A stretch of 64,000 bases of DNA from Gracilimonas sp965227215 (GTDB lineage: Bacteria; Bacteroidota; Rhodothermia; Balneolales; Balneolaceae): positions 1,302,001 through 1,366,000 of the forward strand of contig OZ245729.1 of assembly GCA_965227215.1 (NCBI GenBank), read 5' to 3'. The notes under the pieces were generated by a model. The model searched no databases and had not been told where the DNA came from. It saw only the letters and a program-made list of their open reading frames with translations. The stretch's first letter is position 1. Every line of letters starts with the position of its first letter. The translations under genes were made by a program, and so were the position numbers. Shown here piece after piece: positions 33,338 to 41,569 of the stretch.

Positions 33338-35323
33338 TTACATCGACGCTAAACCGCGAAGGGTTTCAGCCAGTTTTCCTGCTTTTGATGAAGCTGAACT
33401 GTCAATGCTGTCAGCCAACTCAGCCAGGATAGCTGATTTATCTGAGCCGGAAGACTTCTCAGCTTTCGCTATACCTGATCGCAGCGCTGTTATTTCAGAC
33501 GCACTCATTTCTCCATCACGGTCAAGCTGATCTACATACGCTTTGGCTAACGCATAGGTAGTTGGCCACTCAAACATAGGCTGTCCCTGAGCATTCAGGT
33601 AATCGAGGGTTACGGTATTAGCTGCATCAATTTCATTTTGAGTAAGCAACGGATTGGCTTCCAGTTCAAAAATATCCAGTCCACGAGCAATTTCAGAGTT
33701 AATGATCATGCCGTTGTACCAATAAACGGACCAGCTTCCGCCGTTCGCCATTCGGGTAGAATCAACCGGGCCTCGGTCATGGAATGCAATCTCAACCGGA
33801 TTGGCCGGGTCGGTCCAGTCAAATACAGAAATACCACCCTGATACCAGGATTGAACCATAATTTCACGTCCCGGCACCGGAATCAATGAGCCATTATGTG
33901 CTACACAGTTTTCTTCTGAGGTTTGTGGAGCCGGTAATTTATAGTAGCTCTGAAACTCCATCTTATTATTCTCATTGATGGTAAACAGAGCATTTGCTCC
34001 CCACTCATAAGGATCGGTTTCACGGCATTTTGGCTGGCCGCCACCACCCCACTCATCTGTGAATAATACTTTGCTTCCGTCGTTGCTGAAGGTAGCCGAG
34101 TGCCAGTAAGAGAAGTTAGAATCGGCAACTGCATCTACTCGCTTCGGGTTTACAGGATCAGAAATATCCAACAGAAGTCCATAGCCTTCACAAGCACCGC
34201 CGGCTAATCCAATCTCCGGGTATAGCGTGATATCGTGGCACTGGTTCGGACCGCGGTCGTCTTCCTCATCTCCGCCAACACCAAATTGCTGGTCAACCAT
34301 CGCCTGTATATTCTCGCGAACATAGGCACTATCGGCGGCTGTAGGCTCCGCCCCTTCACCAGCTCTTTGCTGAGCAACATTTGTTAAAATCATTCTTACA
34401 TACTGTCCTGGGATCACTCGTTCCTGTCCGAAAATTTCTGCTGTAAATGCACCTTCCGCTTTCGCTTTTTCGAGTGCTGCCTTGTCGGCCGGTGCCATCC
34501 CGTGTGTTGGAGCAGCAGTCAGGTTTTCGAAAATTCGGGGAGAGTTTACGATCGCTGCTTCTTCCGGATTATCAAGAGGAACTTTAATTACCTCAATCCT
34601 GAATAACGCGGAATTTGGGTCTTCATCAGGCATGGCTGCCGAACACCCCGGCAGTTCTTCATTCGGGCGAACCGGAGCCGAACCCGATACATAAATATAT
34701 ACGTTCTCATCATCTTCAGGATCTTTCAATACGGAATGAGTGTGAGAACCCCGGCATGTCTGAACATTGGACACATACTTTGGTTCCTTAACGTCCGTAA
34801 TATCAAAAATCCGGATTCCACGAAGTCGTTCTTCACTTACCGTTTCCTGTACACCTTCGGTTCCGCAATCGAGTCGGCCACCCAATCCTTCACCCGATAC
34901 AAACAGAAGATTTCCATACACGGAAACATCACTTTGTGAAGCCGGGCAAAGGTAATCTACTACCAGTTCCGGAGATCGTGGGTTAGATACATCCCATACA
35001 ATCACGCCATTATAATTTCCCTGAAAAGCATAATTGCCTTTAAAAGCAAGGTCAGAGTTGGTCACGCCCACAAAATCTTCGGGTGGAGGTGTTTGAGATA
35101 ACATATTCAGATTCCAGCTTGCTTCTTCGGCATCAAACAAACCGGCTTTCAGGCCTACCCGTGGATCGGGGCTCGGCGGGTTTGCTTCCGTCACCGGCTT
35201 GGGTTCAATAGAGGGAGTCATAGCTGCTGAGCTTGAGTCGTCCATCATCGAAGAAGACGAACACCCATAGGCGCCAATCAGCACCGACACCAAAAGAGTC
35301 AAAAATAGGTTCGATTTTTTCAT
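33338..35323 (-). CDS. LVIVD-repeat lipoprotein
   Basis: A 661-residue surface or periplasmic lipoprotein; the signal ends in LIGAYGC with Cys at about residue 21, then an S/D-rich linker. The body has repeats of the LVIVD type, each an 'event then change' blade such as GVIVWDVSNPRSPELVVDYL, GIRIFDITDVKEPKYVSNV, GLLLDISDPVNPKRVDAV and GISVFDWTDPANPVEIAFHD, consistent with a beta-propeller. Cys residues pair along the chain. Near the end DQLDRDGEMSASEI resembles an EF-hand loop, possibly calcium-binding. Ligand unknown. It has its own terminator. Confidence 0.88.
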   Translation of the reverse strand: MKKSNLFLTLLVSVLIGAYGCSSSSMMDDSSSAAMTPSIEPKPVTEANPPSPDPRVGLKAGLFDAEEASWNLNMLSQTPPPEDFVGVTNSDLAFKGNYAFQGNYNGVIVWDVSNPRSPELVVDYLCPASQSDVSVYGNLLFVSGEGLGGRLDCGTEGVQETVSEERLRGIRIFDITDVKEPKYVSNVQTCRGSHTHSVLKDPEDDENVYIYVSGSAPVRPNEELPGCSAAMPDEDPNSALFRIEVIKVPLDNPEEAAIVNSPRIFENLTAAPTHGMAPADKAALEKAKAEGAFTAEIFGQERVIPGQYVRMILTNVAQQRAGEGAEPTAADSAYVRENIQAMVDQQFGVGGDEEDDRGPNQCHDITLYPEIGLAGGACEGYGLLLDISDPVNPKRVDAVADSNFSYWHSATFSNDGSKVLFTDEWGGGGQPKCRETDPYEWGANALFTINENNKMEFQSYYKLPAPQTSEENCVAHNGSLIPVPGREIMVQSWYQGGISVFDWTDPANPVEIAFHDRGPVDSTRMANGGSWSVYWYNGMIINSEIARGLDIFELEANPLLTQNEIDAANTVTLDYLNAQGQPMFEWPTTYALAKAYVDQLDRDGEMSASEITALRSGIAKAEKSSGSDKSAILAELADSIDSSASSKAGKLAETLRGLASM

Positions 35324-35359
35324 AGTTACTTTACTGTGTTTTTGTTGACGTGATTTTCT

Positions 35360-36106
35360 TTACTGATCATTGGATACGGTCATCCGGTCCAGCATCCGCT
35401 GCATTCGGTCAATCTCTGTGCGCTGGTCGACCTGAATTTCCGAAGCCAGTTTAAATGCTCCATCATCCAGAGCAGCTCCATCAGTATTAAATAATTTGGT
35501 CACCATAGTTACGGCTCCTTTATGATGATCGATCATATATTTCAGATACAATTGGTCGAATTCATCGCCTTTTGCTTCGCTGAGTTCTTTTAGCTGAGCC
35601 GGAGACAACATCCCTGCCATATTGGTGTGATCCATTTTCATGTGGTCATCTCCCAGCCCGTGAATCATCAGCTTCAATCCTTCGATGTGTACCTCGGGAA
35701 CCGGCTGGTCTCTATCGCGAAGCCAGGTTTGCATAGACCGGATTTCATCTTTTTGAGCATTGATGATGCGGGCAGCCAGCGTTTGAATTTGAGGACTTGC
35801 GTTATTTTCAGGTGCCAATCGCGACATGATTAAAGCCTGAGCGTGATGGGCGATCATTCCGGTCATGAACTTTACATCGGCCTCGGTGAAATTCATTTTG
35901 GCACTGTCGCGGCGAGCCCAGTATAGTGCTTCCATTTCCGCTTTGTTCATTCCGGAGTTGTTATCCACACGTTGCTCAGTAGCTGAATCCTGGTCTGAAT
36001 CAGAATTATTACTTACCGATTCTGAACTTTTACACGCTGATAACCCAACTACCAGAACTACAATCAATAATGACTTAACCAATCTTACTAAAAAACTGCT
36101 CTTCAT
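35360..36106 (-). CDS. DUF305 lipoprotein
   Basis: A 248-residue DUF305 protein (from the ATG at 36106) with a lipobox VVLVVGLSAC near residue 25 and a Ser/Asp-rich linker. DUF305 is a ferritin-like-sized helical domain with two His-rich helices; here they read GMIAHHAQALIMSRLA and YMIDHHKGAVTMVTKL, each with paired His that can bind metal. Family members are often next to copper or envelope-stress genes, but none are here. An alternative start at 36121 would add five residues. It is co-oriented with the LVIVD gene, 36 bases apart, and could share its transcript. Confidence 0.9.
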   Translation of the reverse strand: MKSSFLVRLVKSLLIVVLVVGLSACKSSESVSNNSDSDQDSATEQRVDNNSGMNKAEMEALYWARRDSAKMNFTEADVKFMTGMIAHHAQALIMSRLAPENNASPQIQTLAARIINAQKDEIRSMQTWLRDRDQPVPEVHIEGLKLMIHGLGDDHMKMDHTNMAGMLSPAQLKELSEAKGDEFDQLYLKYMIDHHKGAVTMVTKLFNTDGAALDDGAFKLASEIQVDQRTEIDRMQRMLDRMTVSNDQ

Positions 36107-36213
36107 ATACTCAATATCCATAACATATTACTTGTAGAATCTCTCTCCTTATGAAAAGGAAGGGGTATTATAAGAGCATTCGCCTTCAAATACCATTTTA
36201 TGATGTAATCGCT

Positions 36214-38004
36214 TTAATCTTTAAGCCACCCGTTTCTGAGCTGCTTAATGGTTCTATTCGCCTTTTGATTCAGCTCTGATCTAAGCGTGGGATCCTCTGT
36301 CAAAGTTGCTGTTGTTGATTTTTCTTCTCCCCAGCGGATAAACGTAATCTCAACTTCATCGCCGGGTTTGTATTCATTCAGTATCTCCTCTACCGATTCT
36401 ACTTCATTAAGAGCTCTCCCGGCAATCGAAATGATTTCATCCTCCGACTCAATCCCTGCTTTGTAAAGGGGTGAACCGATTAGTGCATTGGATTCCAACT
36501 TCCCAACTCCATCTTCAATTTCAATATCCGTTCCGAGTACCGCCTTACCGGGATTGGCTTTGGTGAGTGTGATCCCAAAATCAGCCAGCAGATTTTCATA
36601 ATCCGGCAGCTGACTATCGAAAATGTATTTCTCAAAAAACTCGTCAGCAAAATCCTTGCCTGCATACTCGGCCAGCTTTTCCTGAATATCGCGATTGGTG
36701 TAAGGCACTTCCGTTCTCCCGAACTCTCTCCACATCAACTTCATGAAATCATCCAGATTTTTGTTGCCGTCCATTTTCCGGAGTGAAAGATCCAGCCCAA
36801 GTCCCAACACACTGCCATAGGTGTAATATGAGATAAAAGTGTTGGTTTTATTTTGCGGATCAACTGAAGTAGCTGCATCCACAAAGGGTGCCTGGTAGCT
36901 CATTTCAACCGGGGAGAAAAACTGACGGCCGGGCCGGTTGATCACATAGTTCAACCCTCCATCCAGGGCTTCCGCATATTCTTTTGCAGAATTGATTCCC
37001 GCTCTGTGCAAAATCAGATCATCGTAATAGCTGGTGAAGCCTTCAGCAAACCAAAGCTCTCCGCTCATGTTGGCTTCCTCAAAATTAAAAGGCTCCAGGC
37101 TGGCCGGACGAATACGCTCTACATTCCAAATATGAATAAACTCGTGCGAAACGGTTCCCAAACTGGTATTCCCGAGCGGCCGATCTAAAGGTTTAGAGCT
37201 GGTTACAATGGTGGAATTCCGGTGCTCCATTCCGTCTCCACTTGCATTAGGCATAAAGCAATTCAGAAATACATACTCCCCGTAATCAAAATCGGGTAAT
37301 TCCCCAAACAGGTTGACTTGTGCATTCACAATCGCCATCACCTTCCCGAAGTATTCATCTACTTCTTCATCCGTAGCCGGGGTGTGAAGCGCCATTTTAA
37401 TCAGCTGCCCATCAATGGCTTCCTGACGCTCGTGGAAATCAGCAATTTCTACCGGACTGTCGAGAAAATAATACAGATCCGGAGCATAATACGTGTTTCC
37501 ATCCAGCGGTTTGAGCTGCGTAGCGATCTTCCAATTCAGGTCTTCACGGACATTAAAGGTGATTTCAATTGGGCGGTGCTCGTAATCTCTGGCCCAGGCA
37601 AAAGTCGCCGGCATATTGAGGTGCGCATGGGTTTCATCTACCTGCGAATAGGTTCCATCTCCCCGATTGGCAAACAGGGTGTATTCAAACTTCACGGTTC
37701 CATCGTGTCCGCTCACGTTCCACTGGTGAGGATTGGGACGGGTTACTTCAAGTTCATTTCCTTTACTATCGGTGGCTTTCACCCCATACACGTTCTTAGC
37801 AAACTCATGGAGAGCATATCGCCCGGGTGAAGTCCGGCTCATTCGTACTTCCAGTACTTTATTCTCCAGATTGGTATAAATCACCGAAATCTCAGCTTCA
37901 TGATGAACCGCATTTTCGAAGGAAATCTCGTATTTGGTAGTTGTTTGAGCGGAAAGTGTAAAAGAAATGAGTGAAAGAGTGAGCGTAAATAGAACTTGTC
38001 TCAT
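36214..38004 (-). CDS. M61 glycyl aminopeptidase-like metallopeptidase with PDZ domain
   Basis: A 596-residue exported peptidase of the M61 family. Signal peptide ends LISFTLSAQ. The N-terminal beta domain (residues 20-190) is followed by the gluzincin core with GTVSHEFIHIWNVERIRP (HExxH) and Glu in ELWFAEGFTSYYDD, and a C-terminal PDZ domain (about 495-570; LGTDIEIEDG, AGIESEDEIISIAG, GDEVEITFIRWGE). It likely trims Gly/Ala peptides in the envelope. A 290-base spacer with word repeats separates it from hmgA. Confidence 0.9.
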   Translation of the reverse strand: MRQVLFTLTLSLISFTLSAQTTTKYEISFENAVHHEAEISVIYTNLENKVLEVRMSRTSPGRYALHEFAKNVYGVKATDSKGNELEVTRPNPHQWNVSGHDGTVKFEYTLFANRGDGTYSQVDETHAHLNMPATFAWARDYEHRPIEITFNVREDLNWKIATQLKPLDGNTYYAPDLYYFLDSPVEIADFHERQEAIDGQLIKMALHTPATDEEVDEYFGKVMAIVNAQVNLFGELPDFDYGEYVFLNCFMPNASGDGMEHRNSTIVTSSKPLDRPLGNTSLGTVSHEFIHIWNVERIRPASLEPFNFEEANMSGELWFAEGFTSYYDDLILHRAGINSAKEYAEALDGGLNYVINRPGRQFFSPVEMSYQAPFVDAATSVDPQNKTNTFISYYTYGSVLGLGLDLSLRKMDGNKNLDDFMKLMWREFGRTEVPYTNRDIQEKLAEYAGKDFADEFFEKYIFDSQLPDYENLLADFGITLTKANPGKAVLGTDIEIEDGVGKLESNALIGSPLYKAGIESEDEIISIAGRALNEVESVEEILNEYKPGDEVEITFIRWGEEKSTTATLTEDPTLRSELNQKANRTIKQLRNGWLKD

Positions 38005-38070
38005 AGTAGAATTTTGAGTTTTTAAAAGAATAGATGGGTGGGAATATGAAGAGGATAGGTGTGAGTTACA

Positions 38071-38100
38071 AGGTTTTAGGTTTTAGGTGTTAGGTGTTAG
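38071..38100. repeat. Tandem TTTTAGG word repeat
   Basis: Within AGGTTTTAGGTTTTAGGTGTTAGGTGTTAG the unit GGTTTTA/GGTGTTA is repeated four times. Intergenic, upstream of the M61 gene. Confidence 0.6.
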
Positions 38101-38244
38101 TGGTTCGAGTTTGGGTTTGATAATCCTGGCAATCCTTTAATCATTGAAATCATGGTACCCAGACTAATCTTGGACCTTGTTTTGTAGGATTTTTGGATTC
38201 CATTGATTTCAATTGCACTCGCTCTGCCTCGTCACCATTAATAT

Positions 38245-38272
38245 TCGCTCCGACGCAGAGCGATCGGAGCGA
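38245..38272. repeat. Palindrome downstream of hmgA
   Basis: TCGCTCCGA (38245-38253) and TCGGAGCGA (38264-38272) form a perfect 9-bp stem with the loop CGCAGAGCGA, 24 bases past the stop of hmgA on the minus strand. It lacks a T-tract and may be a REP-like unit or a weak terminator. Confidence 0.55.
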
Positions 38273-38295
38273 GGAAAATGTTCTACAACTAATAC

Positions 38296-39453
38296 CTACT
38301 TATCTTCCAACCACGAATATGGGTAGCTTGGATCATCCAGCCGCATGGCTTCTTCGGTAACATACATCGGGTGGAAGGTGTCGATCATAACGGCATATTC
38401 ATCGGTCTCTTCTGCGCCGATGCTGGCCTCGGCCTTTCCGGGCTGCGGTCCGTGTGGAATACCTCCGGGATGCAGCGTGATATCCGCATAGCCGATTCCT
38501 TCACGGCTCATAAAGTCCCCTTCTACATAGTAGATCATTTCATCGGAATCTACGTTGGAGTGGTTATAAGGCGCCGGAATGGATTCCGGGTGATAGTCAA
38601 ACTTGCGCGGACAGAAACTGCACACCACATAATTGTGTCCTCGGAAAGTTTGATGAACCGGTGGTGGCTGATGGATGCGCCCGGTAATCGGCTCAAAATC
38701 TTTAATATTGAAAATCCACGGATACAGGTATCCATCCCAGCCCACTACGTCGCACGGGTGATGGTCGAAGGTGTAGTGATGGAAACGCCCGCCTTTTTTA
38801 ATCCGCACTTCAAACTCGCCTTCTTCCGGGAAGAATAGCTGCTCGGAAGGAAGCCGGAAATCCCGCTCACAGAACGGAGAGTTCTCCATAAACTGCCCCA
38901 TATCAGACAGGTAACGCTTCGGAAATTCAATGGGGCCGGTAGATTCAGTAAATAAAAACCGGTTTTCATCCGTCTCAAAATTCATTTGATAGGTGGTTCC
39001 GCGGGGAAGGAAAATGTAATCACCATAGCCAAAATCGAGTCGACCGAAAACGGACTGAATATGTCCTTCACCTTCGTGAATAAACAACAGTTCGTCATGT
39101 TCCCCATTGCGATAGAAATAATCCATGTTGCCGGTTGGCCGGGCTGTTCCAATCTGAATGTCGTTATTGAACATCAGCACTTTACGACCGGTAATGGGAT
39201 CTCCACCCGCCGGAACGTCTTTGGTTTTCAACAACCGGTGCCGGAGCGTTTTTTCATCCGCCTTTTTAACGACGATCTCTGCCCCTTCTTCAATCTTTAC
39301 TACCCGTGTAGGCATATGGTGATGATACAGCAGCGAGCTGTTTCCATGAAATCCTTCCGCCCCGAATAGCTCTTCCGTGTATAACTCACCATCCGGCCGG
39401 TGAAAAATAGTATGTCGTTTATGCGGGATTTTCCCTAATGCGTGGTAATACAT
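38296..39453 (-). CDS. hmgA: Homogentisate 1,2-dioxygenase
   Basis: Opens the ring of homogentisate in tyrosine catabolism with Fe(II) and oxygen. At 385 residues it is shorter than the ~430-residue eukaryote form but fits a bacterial type. The conserved core is cupin-like: IHEGEGHIQSVFGRLDFGYGDYIFLPRGT, DVVGWDGYLYPWIFNIKDFEPITGRIHQPPPVHQTFRG, and the iron-binding tail HPGGIPHGPQPG with paired His. It is downstream of hpd, so hydroxyphenylpyruvate is turned into maleylacetoacetate by one operon. The next enzymes (isomerase, fumarylacetoacetase) are not in this window. A 68-base palindrome lies between the two genes. Confidence 0.95.
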   Translation of the reverse strand: MYYHALGKIPHKRHTIFHRPDGELYTEELFGAEGFHGNSSLLYHHHMPTRVVKIEEGAEIVVKKADEKTLRHRLLKTKDVPAGGDPITGRKVLMFNNDIQIGTARPTGNMDYFYRNGEHDELLFIHEGEGHIQSVFGRLDFGYGDYIFLPRGTTYQMNFETDENRFLFTESTGPIEFPKRYLSDMGQFMENSPFCERDFRLPSEQLFFPEEGEFEVRIKKGGRFHHYTFDHHPCDVVGWDGYLYPWIFNIKDFEPITGRIHQPPPVHQTFRGHNYVVCSFCPRKFDYHPESIPAPYNHSNVDSDEMIYYVEGDFMSREGIGYADITLHPGGIPHGPQPGKAEASIGAEETDEYAVMIDTFHPMYVTEEAMRLDDPSYPYSWLEDK

Positions 39454-39461
39454 GATTTCTG

Positions 39462-39529
39462 AATTAAAAATGAAAAGTTAAAAATTTAAAATTGGCTTAC
39501 TCCCAATTTTAAATTTTTCATTTTGAATT
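39462..39529. repeat. Long word palindrome between hpd and hmgA
   Basis: Left arm 39462-39495 (AATTAAAAATGAAAAGTTAA, then AAATTTAAAATTGG) and right arm 39503-39529 (CCAATTTTAAATTTTTCATT, then TTGAATT) pair with a short loop. It starts one base after the stop of hpd and ends eight bases before the start codon of hmgA. Confidence 0.7.
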
Positions 39530-39530
39530 T

Positions 39531-40667
39531 CTAAAGGTTGCCCCTGGCGTCTTGTTCGCGCTCGATGGCTTCGAAAAGGGCTTTGAAGTTTCCTTTTCCA
39601 AAACCACGGGCTCCTTTTCGCTGAATGATCTCAAAGAATAACGTTGGGCGATCTACAACGGGCTTGGTAAAAATCTGAAGCAGATATCCTTCGTCATCAC
39701 GGTCCACTAAAATTCCCAAATCCTCCAGCTTGTCAATGGGTTCATCAATTTTACCCACCCGGTCTTCCAGCTCCTCGTAATAGGTAGTCGGCACTTTCAG
39801 GAACTCAACACCACGATCCCTCAGCTTTCCAACGGTATCGATGATATCACCGGTAAGCAGCGCCACATGCTGTACGCCCGGACCTTCAAAGAAATCCAGG
39901 TATTCTTCAATTTGAGATTTCTTCTTTCCTTCGGCCGGTTCATTAATCGGGAATTTAATCATTCCTCGTCCACCGGCCATCACACGACTCATCAGTGCTG
40001 AGTATTCAGTGGAAATATCTTTGTCATCAAAGCTGATGTATTGCGTGAAGCCGAGCACATCCCGGTAAAAATCTACCCAGTCTTCCATTCTGCCAAGCTC
40101 TACGTTCCCCACGCAGTGATCTACAAACTCTACCCCAACGGGATCTGCTTTAATTAAACTTTCTCTGGGTTGAAATCCCGGCATGAAAATTCCTTCGTAG
40201 TTAGACCGATCTATGAAAGAGTGAATCACATCGCCATAGGTTTTAATGGCCGCCTTACGGATAGTACCGTGCTCGTCTTTCATATCATGAGGCTCCAGAA
40301 CCGGCTCAGCTCCCCGCTTTACAGATTCGTTAAACGCCCGGTCCACATCTTCCACATGCATGGCAATATCTTTGATTCCATCTCCATGCTTTTGCACAAA
40401 CTCCGCAATGGGCGAGTTGCTGTTCAGAGGAGCCGAAATCACAAACCGGATATTTCCCTGCTCAAGGTAATAGGATGCACGATCGCGGATGCCTGTTTCC
40501 AAGCCCGAATAGGCCTTCAGCTCAAATCCAAAGGTGGTAATATAGAAATGAGCGGCCTGCTTGGCGTTGTTTACATAATGCTCCACATAGTCCACATCCT
40601 GCAGTCCAAGGTGGTCATCAAATTTCTCTTCAACGGGGCGTTCGAGCGTTTTTTCTTGTTCTGACAT
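39531..40667 (-). CDS. hpd: 4-Hydroxyphenylpyruvate dioxygenase
   Basis: Converts 4-hydroxyphenylpyruvate to homogentisate, step two of tyrosine breakdown. It has 378 residues with two vicinal-oxygen-chelate halves. The iron ligands are visible: His in VEFVDHCVGNVEL (about residue 185), His in PGVQHVALLTGDI and Glu in TLFFEIIQRKGARGFGKGNFKALFEAIE. The N-terminal half starts DVDYVEHYVNNAKQAAHFYI. It is upstream of hmgA on the minus strand. Confidence 0.96.
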   Translation of the reverse strand: MSEQEKTLERPVEEKFDDHLGLQDVDYVEHYVNNAKQAAHFYITTFGFELKAYSGLETGIRDRASYYLEQGNIRFVISAPLNSNSPIAEFVQKHGDGIKDIAMHVEDVDRAFNESVKRGAEPVLEPHDMKDEHGTIRKAAIKTYGDVIHSFIDRSNYEGIFMPGFQPRESLIKADPVGVEFVDHCVGNVELGRMEDWVDFYRDVLGFTQYISFDDKDISTEYSALMSRVMAGGRGMIKFPINEPAEGKKKSQIEEYLDFFEGPGVQHVALLTGDIIDTVGKLRDRGVEFLKVPTTYYEELEDRVGKIDEPIDKLEDLGILVDRDDEGYLLQIFTKPVVDRPTLFFEIIQRKGARGFGKGNFKALFEAIEREQDARGNL

Positions 40668-40780
40668 ATCTACACTTATTTAATCTTCTATCTTGCTGAA
40701 GGATACAAAATAAAAAAGCGCTTCGATAGAGTAAAAATCTGGGCGACATGGCTTTTAATAAAACTATTCCGGGATTACCT

Positions 40781-40860
40781 ACCCTTTACCGTTTTGTTTT
40801 CGAACTCGTTGCGAAGCTCCAGCTTCGTAATGCAATCCCGGAAGCTCCAGCCCCCCCCCC
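40781..40860. repeat. Left flanking palindrome unit of the RAYT gene, truncated by poly-C
   Basis: CGTTGCGAAGCT (40807-40818) and AGCTTCGTAATG (40821-40832) form a 12-bp stem with two wobbles, then CGGAAGCTCCAG (40839-40850), the first half of a second palindrome, breaks into ten C (40851-40860). The tag CCTTTACC (40783-40790) precedes it. The unit is an inverse match of the one at 41494-41553. Confidence 0.75.
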
Positions 40861-41394
40861 TCAAATAATTCTCTGGCTATCTATTAACCCGCTTCCTCCC
40901 AAATAATCCCTAGCTGATGAATATCGCCAATCTCCCGGCTTATCCACATATCCTCGTTTAACCGGATTAAAGTGCACATAATTGATCTTCTGATGTAACA
41001 CCTTCTCCATAGAAATTTGCTTGGGATGATACCCCTCCTGCCACACTTGGTATACGGACTCTTTCTTCCCTCTTTTTCGTGAAAATGCCAGCTGTTTCAA
41101 ATAAAGTTGACTATTCTTTGATCTCAGAAAATCCAGGATTTGCTTGGCCGTATATGATTTGATGCTTTGCATACTTGTTTTTAAATCCTCGTGCTCAGCA
41201 ATCAGATGAAAATGATTTTCCATGATGCACCAAGCATATATTTTGAGTCGATTTTGAGACTGATGATGCTTTATTGCTTCAATGAAATATCGTGCTATTT
41301 CCGGTTTTGAAAATAGCGGCAATCCATGAACAAAGCTACTGGTTAGCAGATAAGGATACCAGGGTTCGTGTTGTTTGTACCGGCTTCTTCCCAT
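40861..41394 (-). CDS. REP-associated tyrosine transposase (RAYT, IS200-like Y1)
   Basis: A 177-residue Y1 HUH transposase of the TnpA-REP group, the domesticated relatives of IS200 that spread REP palindromes. The HUH motif is MENHFHLIAEHED, the catalytic Tyr is in IKSYTAKQILDFLR, and the N-terminal RYKQHEPWYPYLLTSSFVHGLPLF plus VYQVWQEGYHPKQI match the family (WQEGYHPxxL). The C-terminal HFNPVKRGYVDKPGDWRYSSAR is diagnostic. The stop TGA is directly followed by a run of ten G on its coding strand. The gene is framed by inverse REP units on both sides. Confidence 0.93.
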   Translation of the reverse strand: MGRSRYKQHEPWYPYLLTSSFVHGLPLFSKPEIARYFIEAIKHHQSQNRLKIYAWCIMENHFHLIAEHEDLKTSMQSIKSYTAKQILDFLRSKNSQLYLKQLAFSRKRGKKESVYQVWQEGYHPKQISMEKVLHQKINYVHFNPVKRGYVDKPGDWRYSSARDYLGGSGLIDSQRII

Positions 41395-41493
41395 TGTCTT
41401 TTATCATAATAAGAGCGATGACAATTGGATTCCTTACATATTTTTTTGGAAGAGCCATACTAATTATGCAGCTCCTGCGGCGTAATCCCCTCC

Positions 41494-41553
41494 GGGAAGC
41501 TGGAGCTTCCCTGACTGCGTTGCGAAGGTGGACCTTCGCAACGAGGGTAAAGG
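41494..41553. repeat. Right flanking REP-like palindrome pair of the RAYT gene
   Basis: Two perfect stems: GGGAAGCT-GG-AGCTTCCC (41494-41511) and CGTTGCGAAGGT-GG-ACCTTCGCAACG (41518-41543), followed by GGGTAAAGG. Inverse to the left unit at 40781-40860. The second palindrome has 12 perfect base pairs with a two-base loop. Confidence 0.85.
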
Positions 41554-41569
41554 TAAATTATGACTTATA

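Noticed and set aside
38101..38115. GTGGTTCGAG, T-loop-like
   Set aside because: The surrounding bases are iterated TTTTAGG words and give no cloverleaf.
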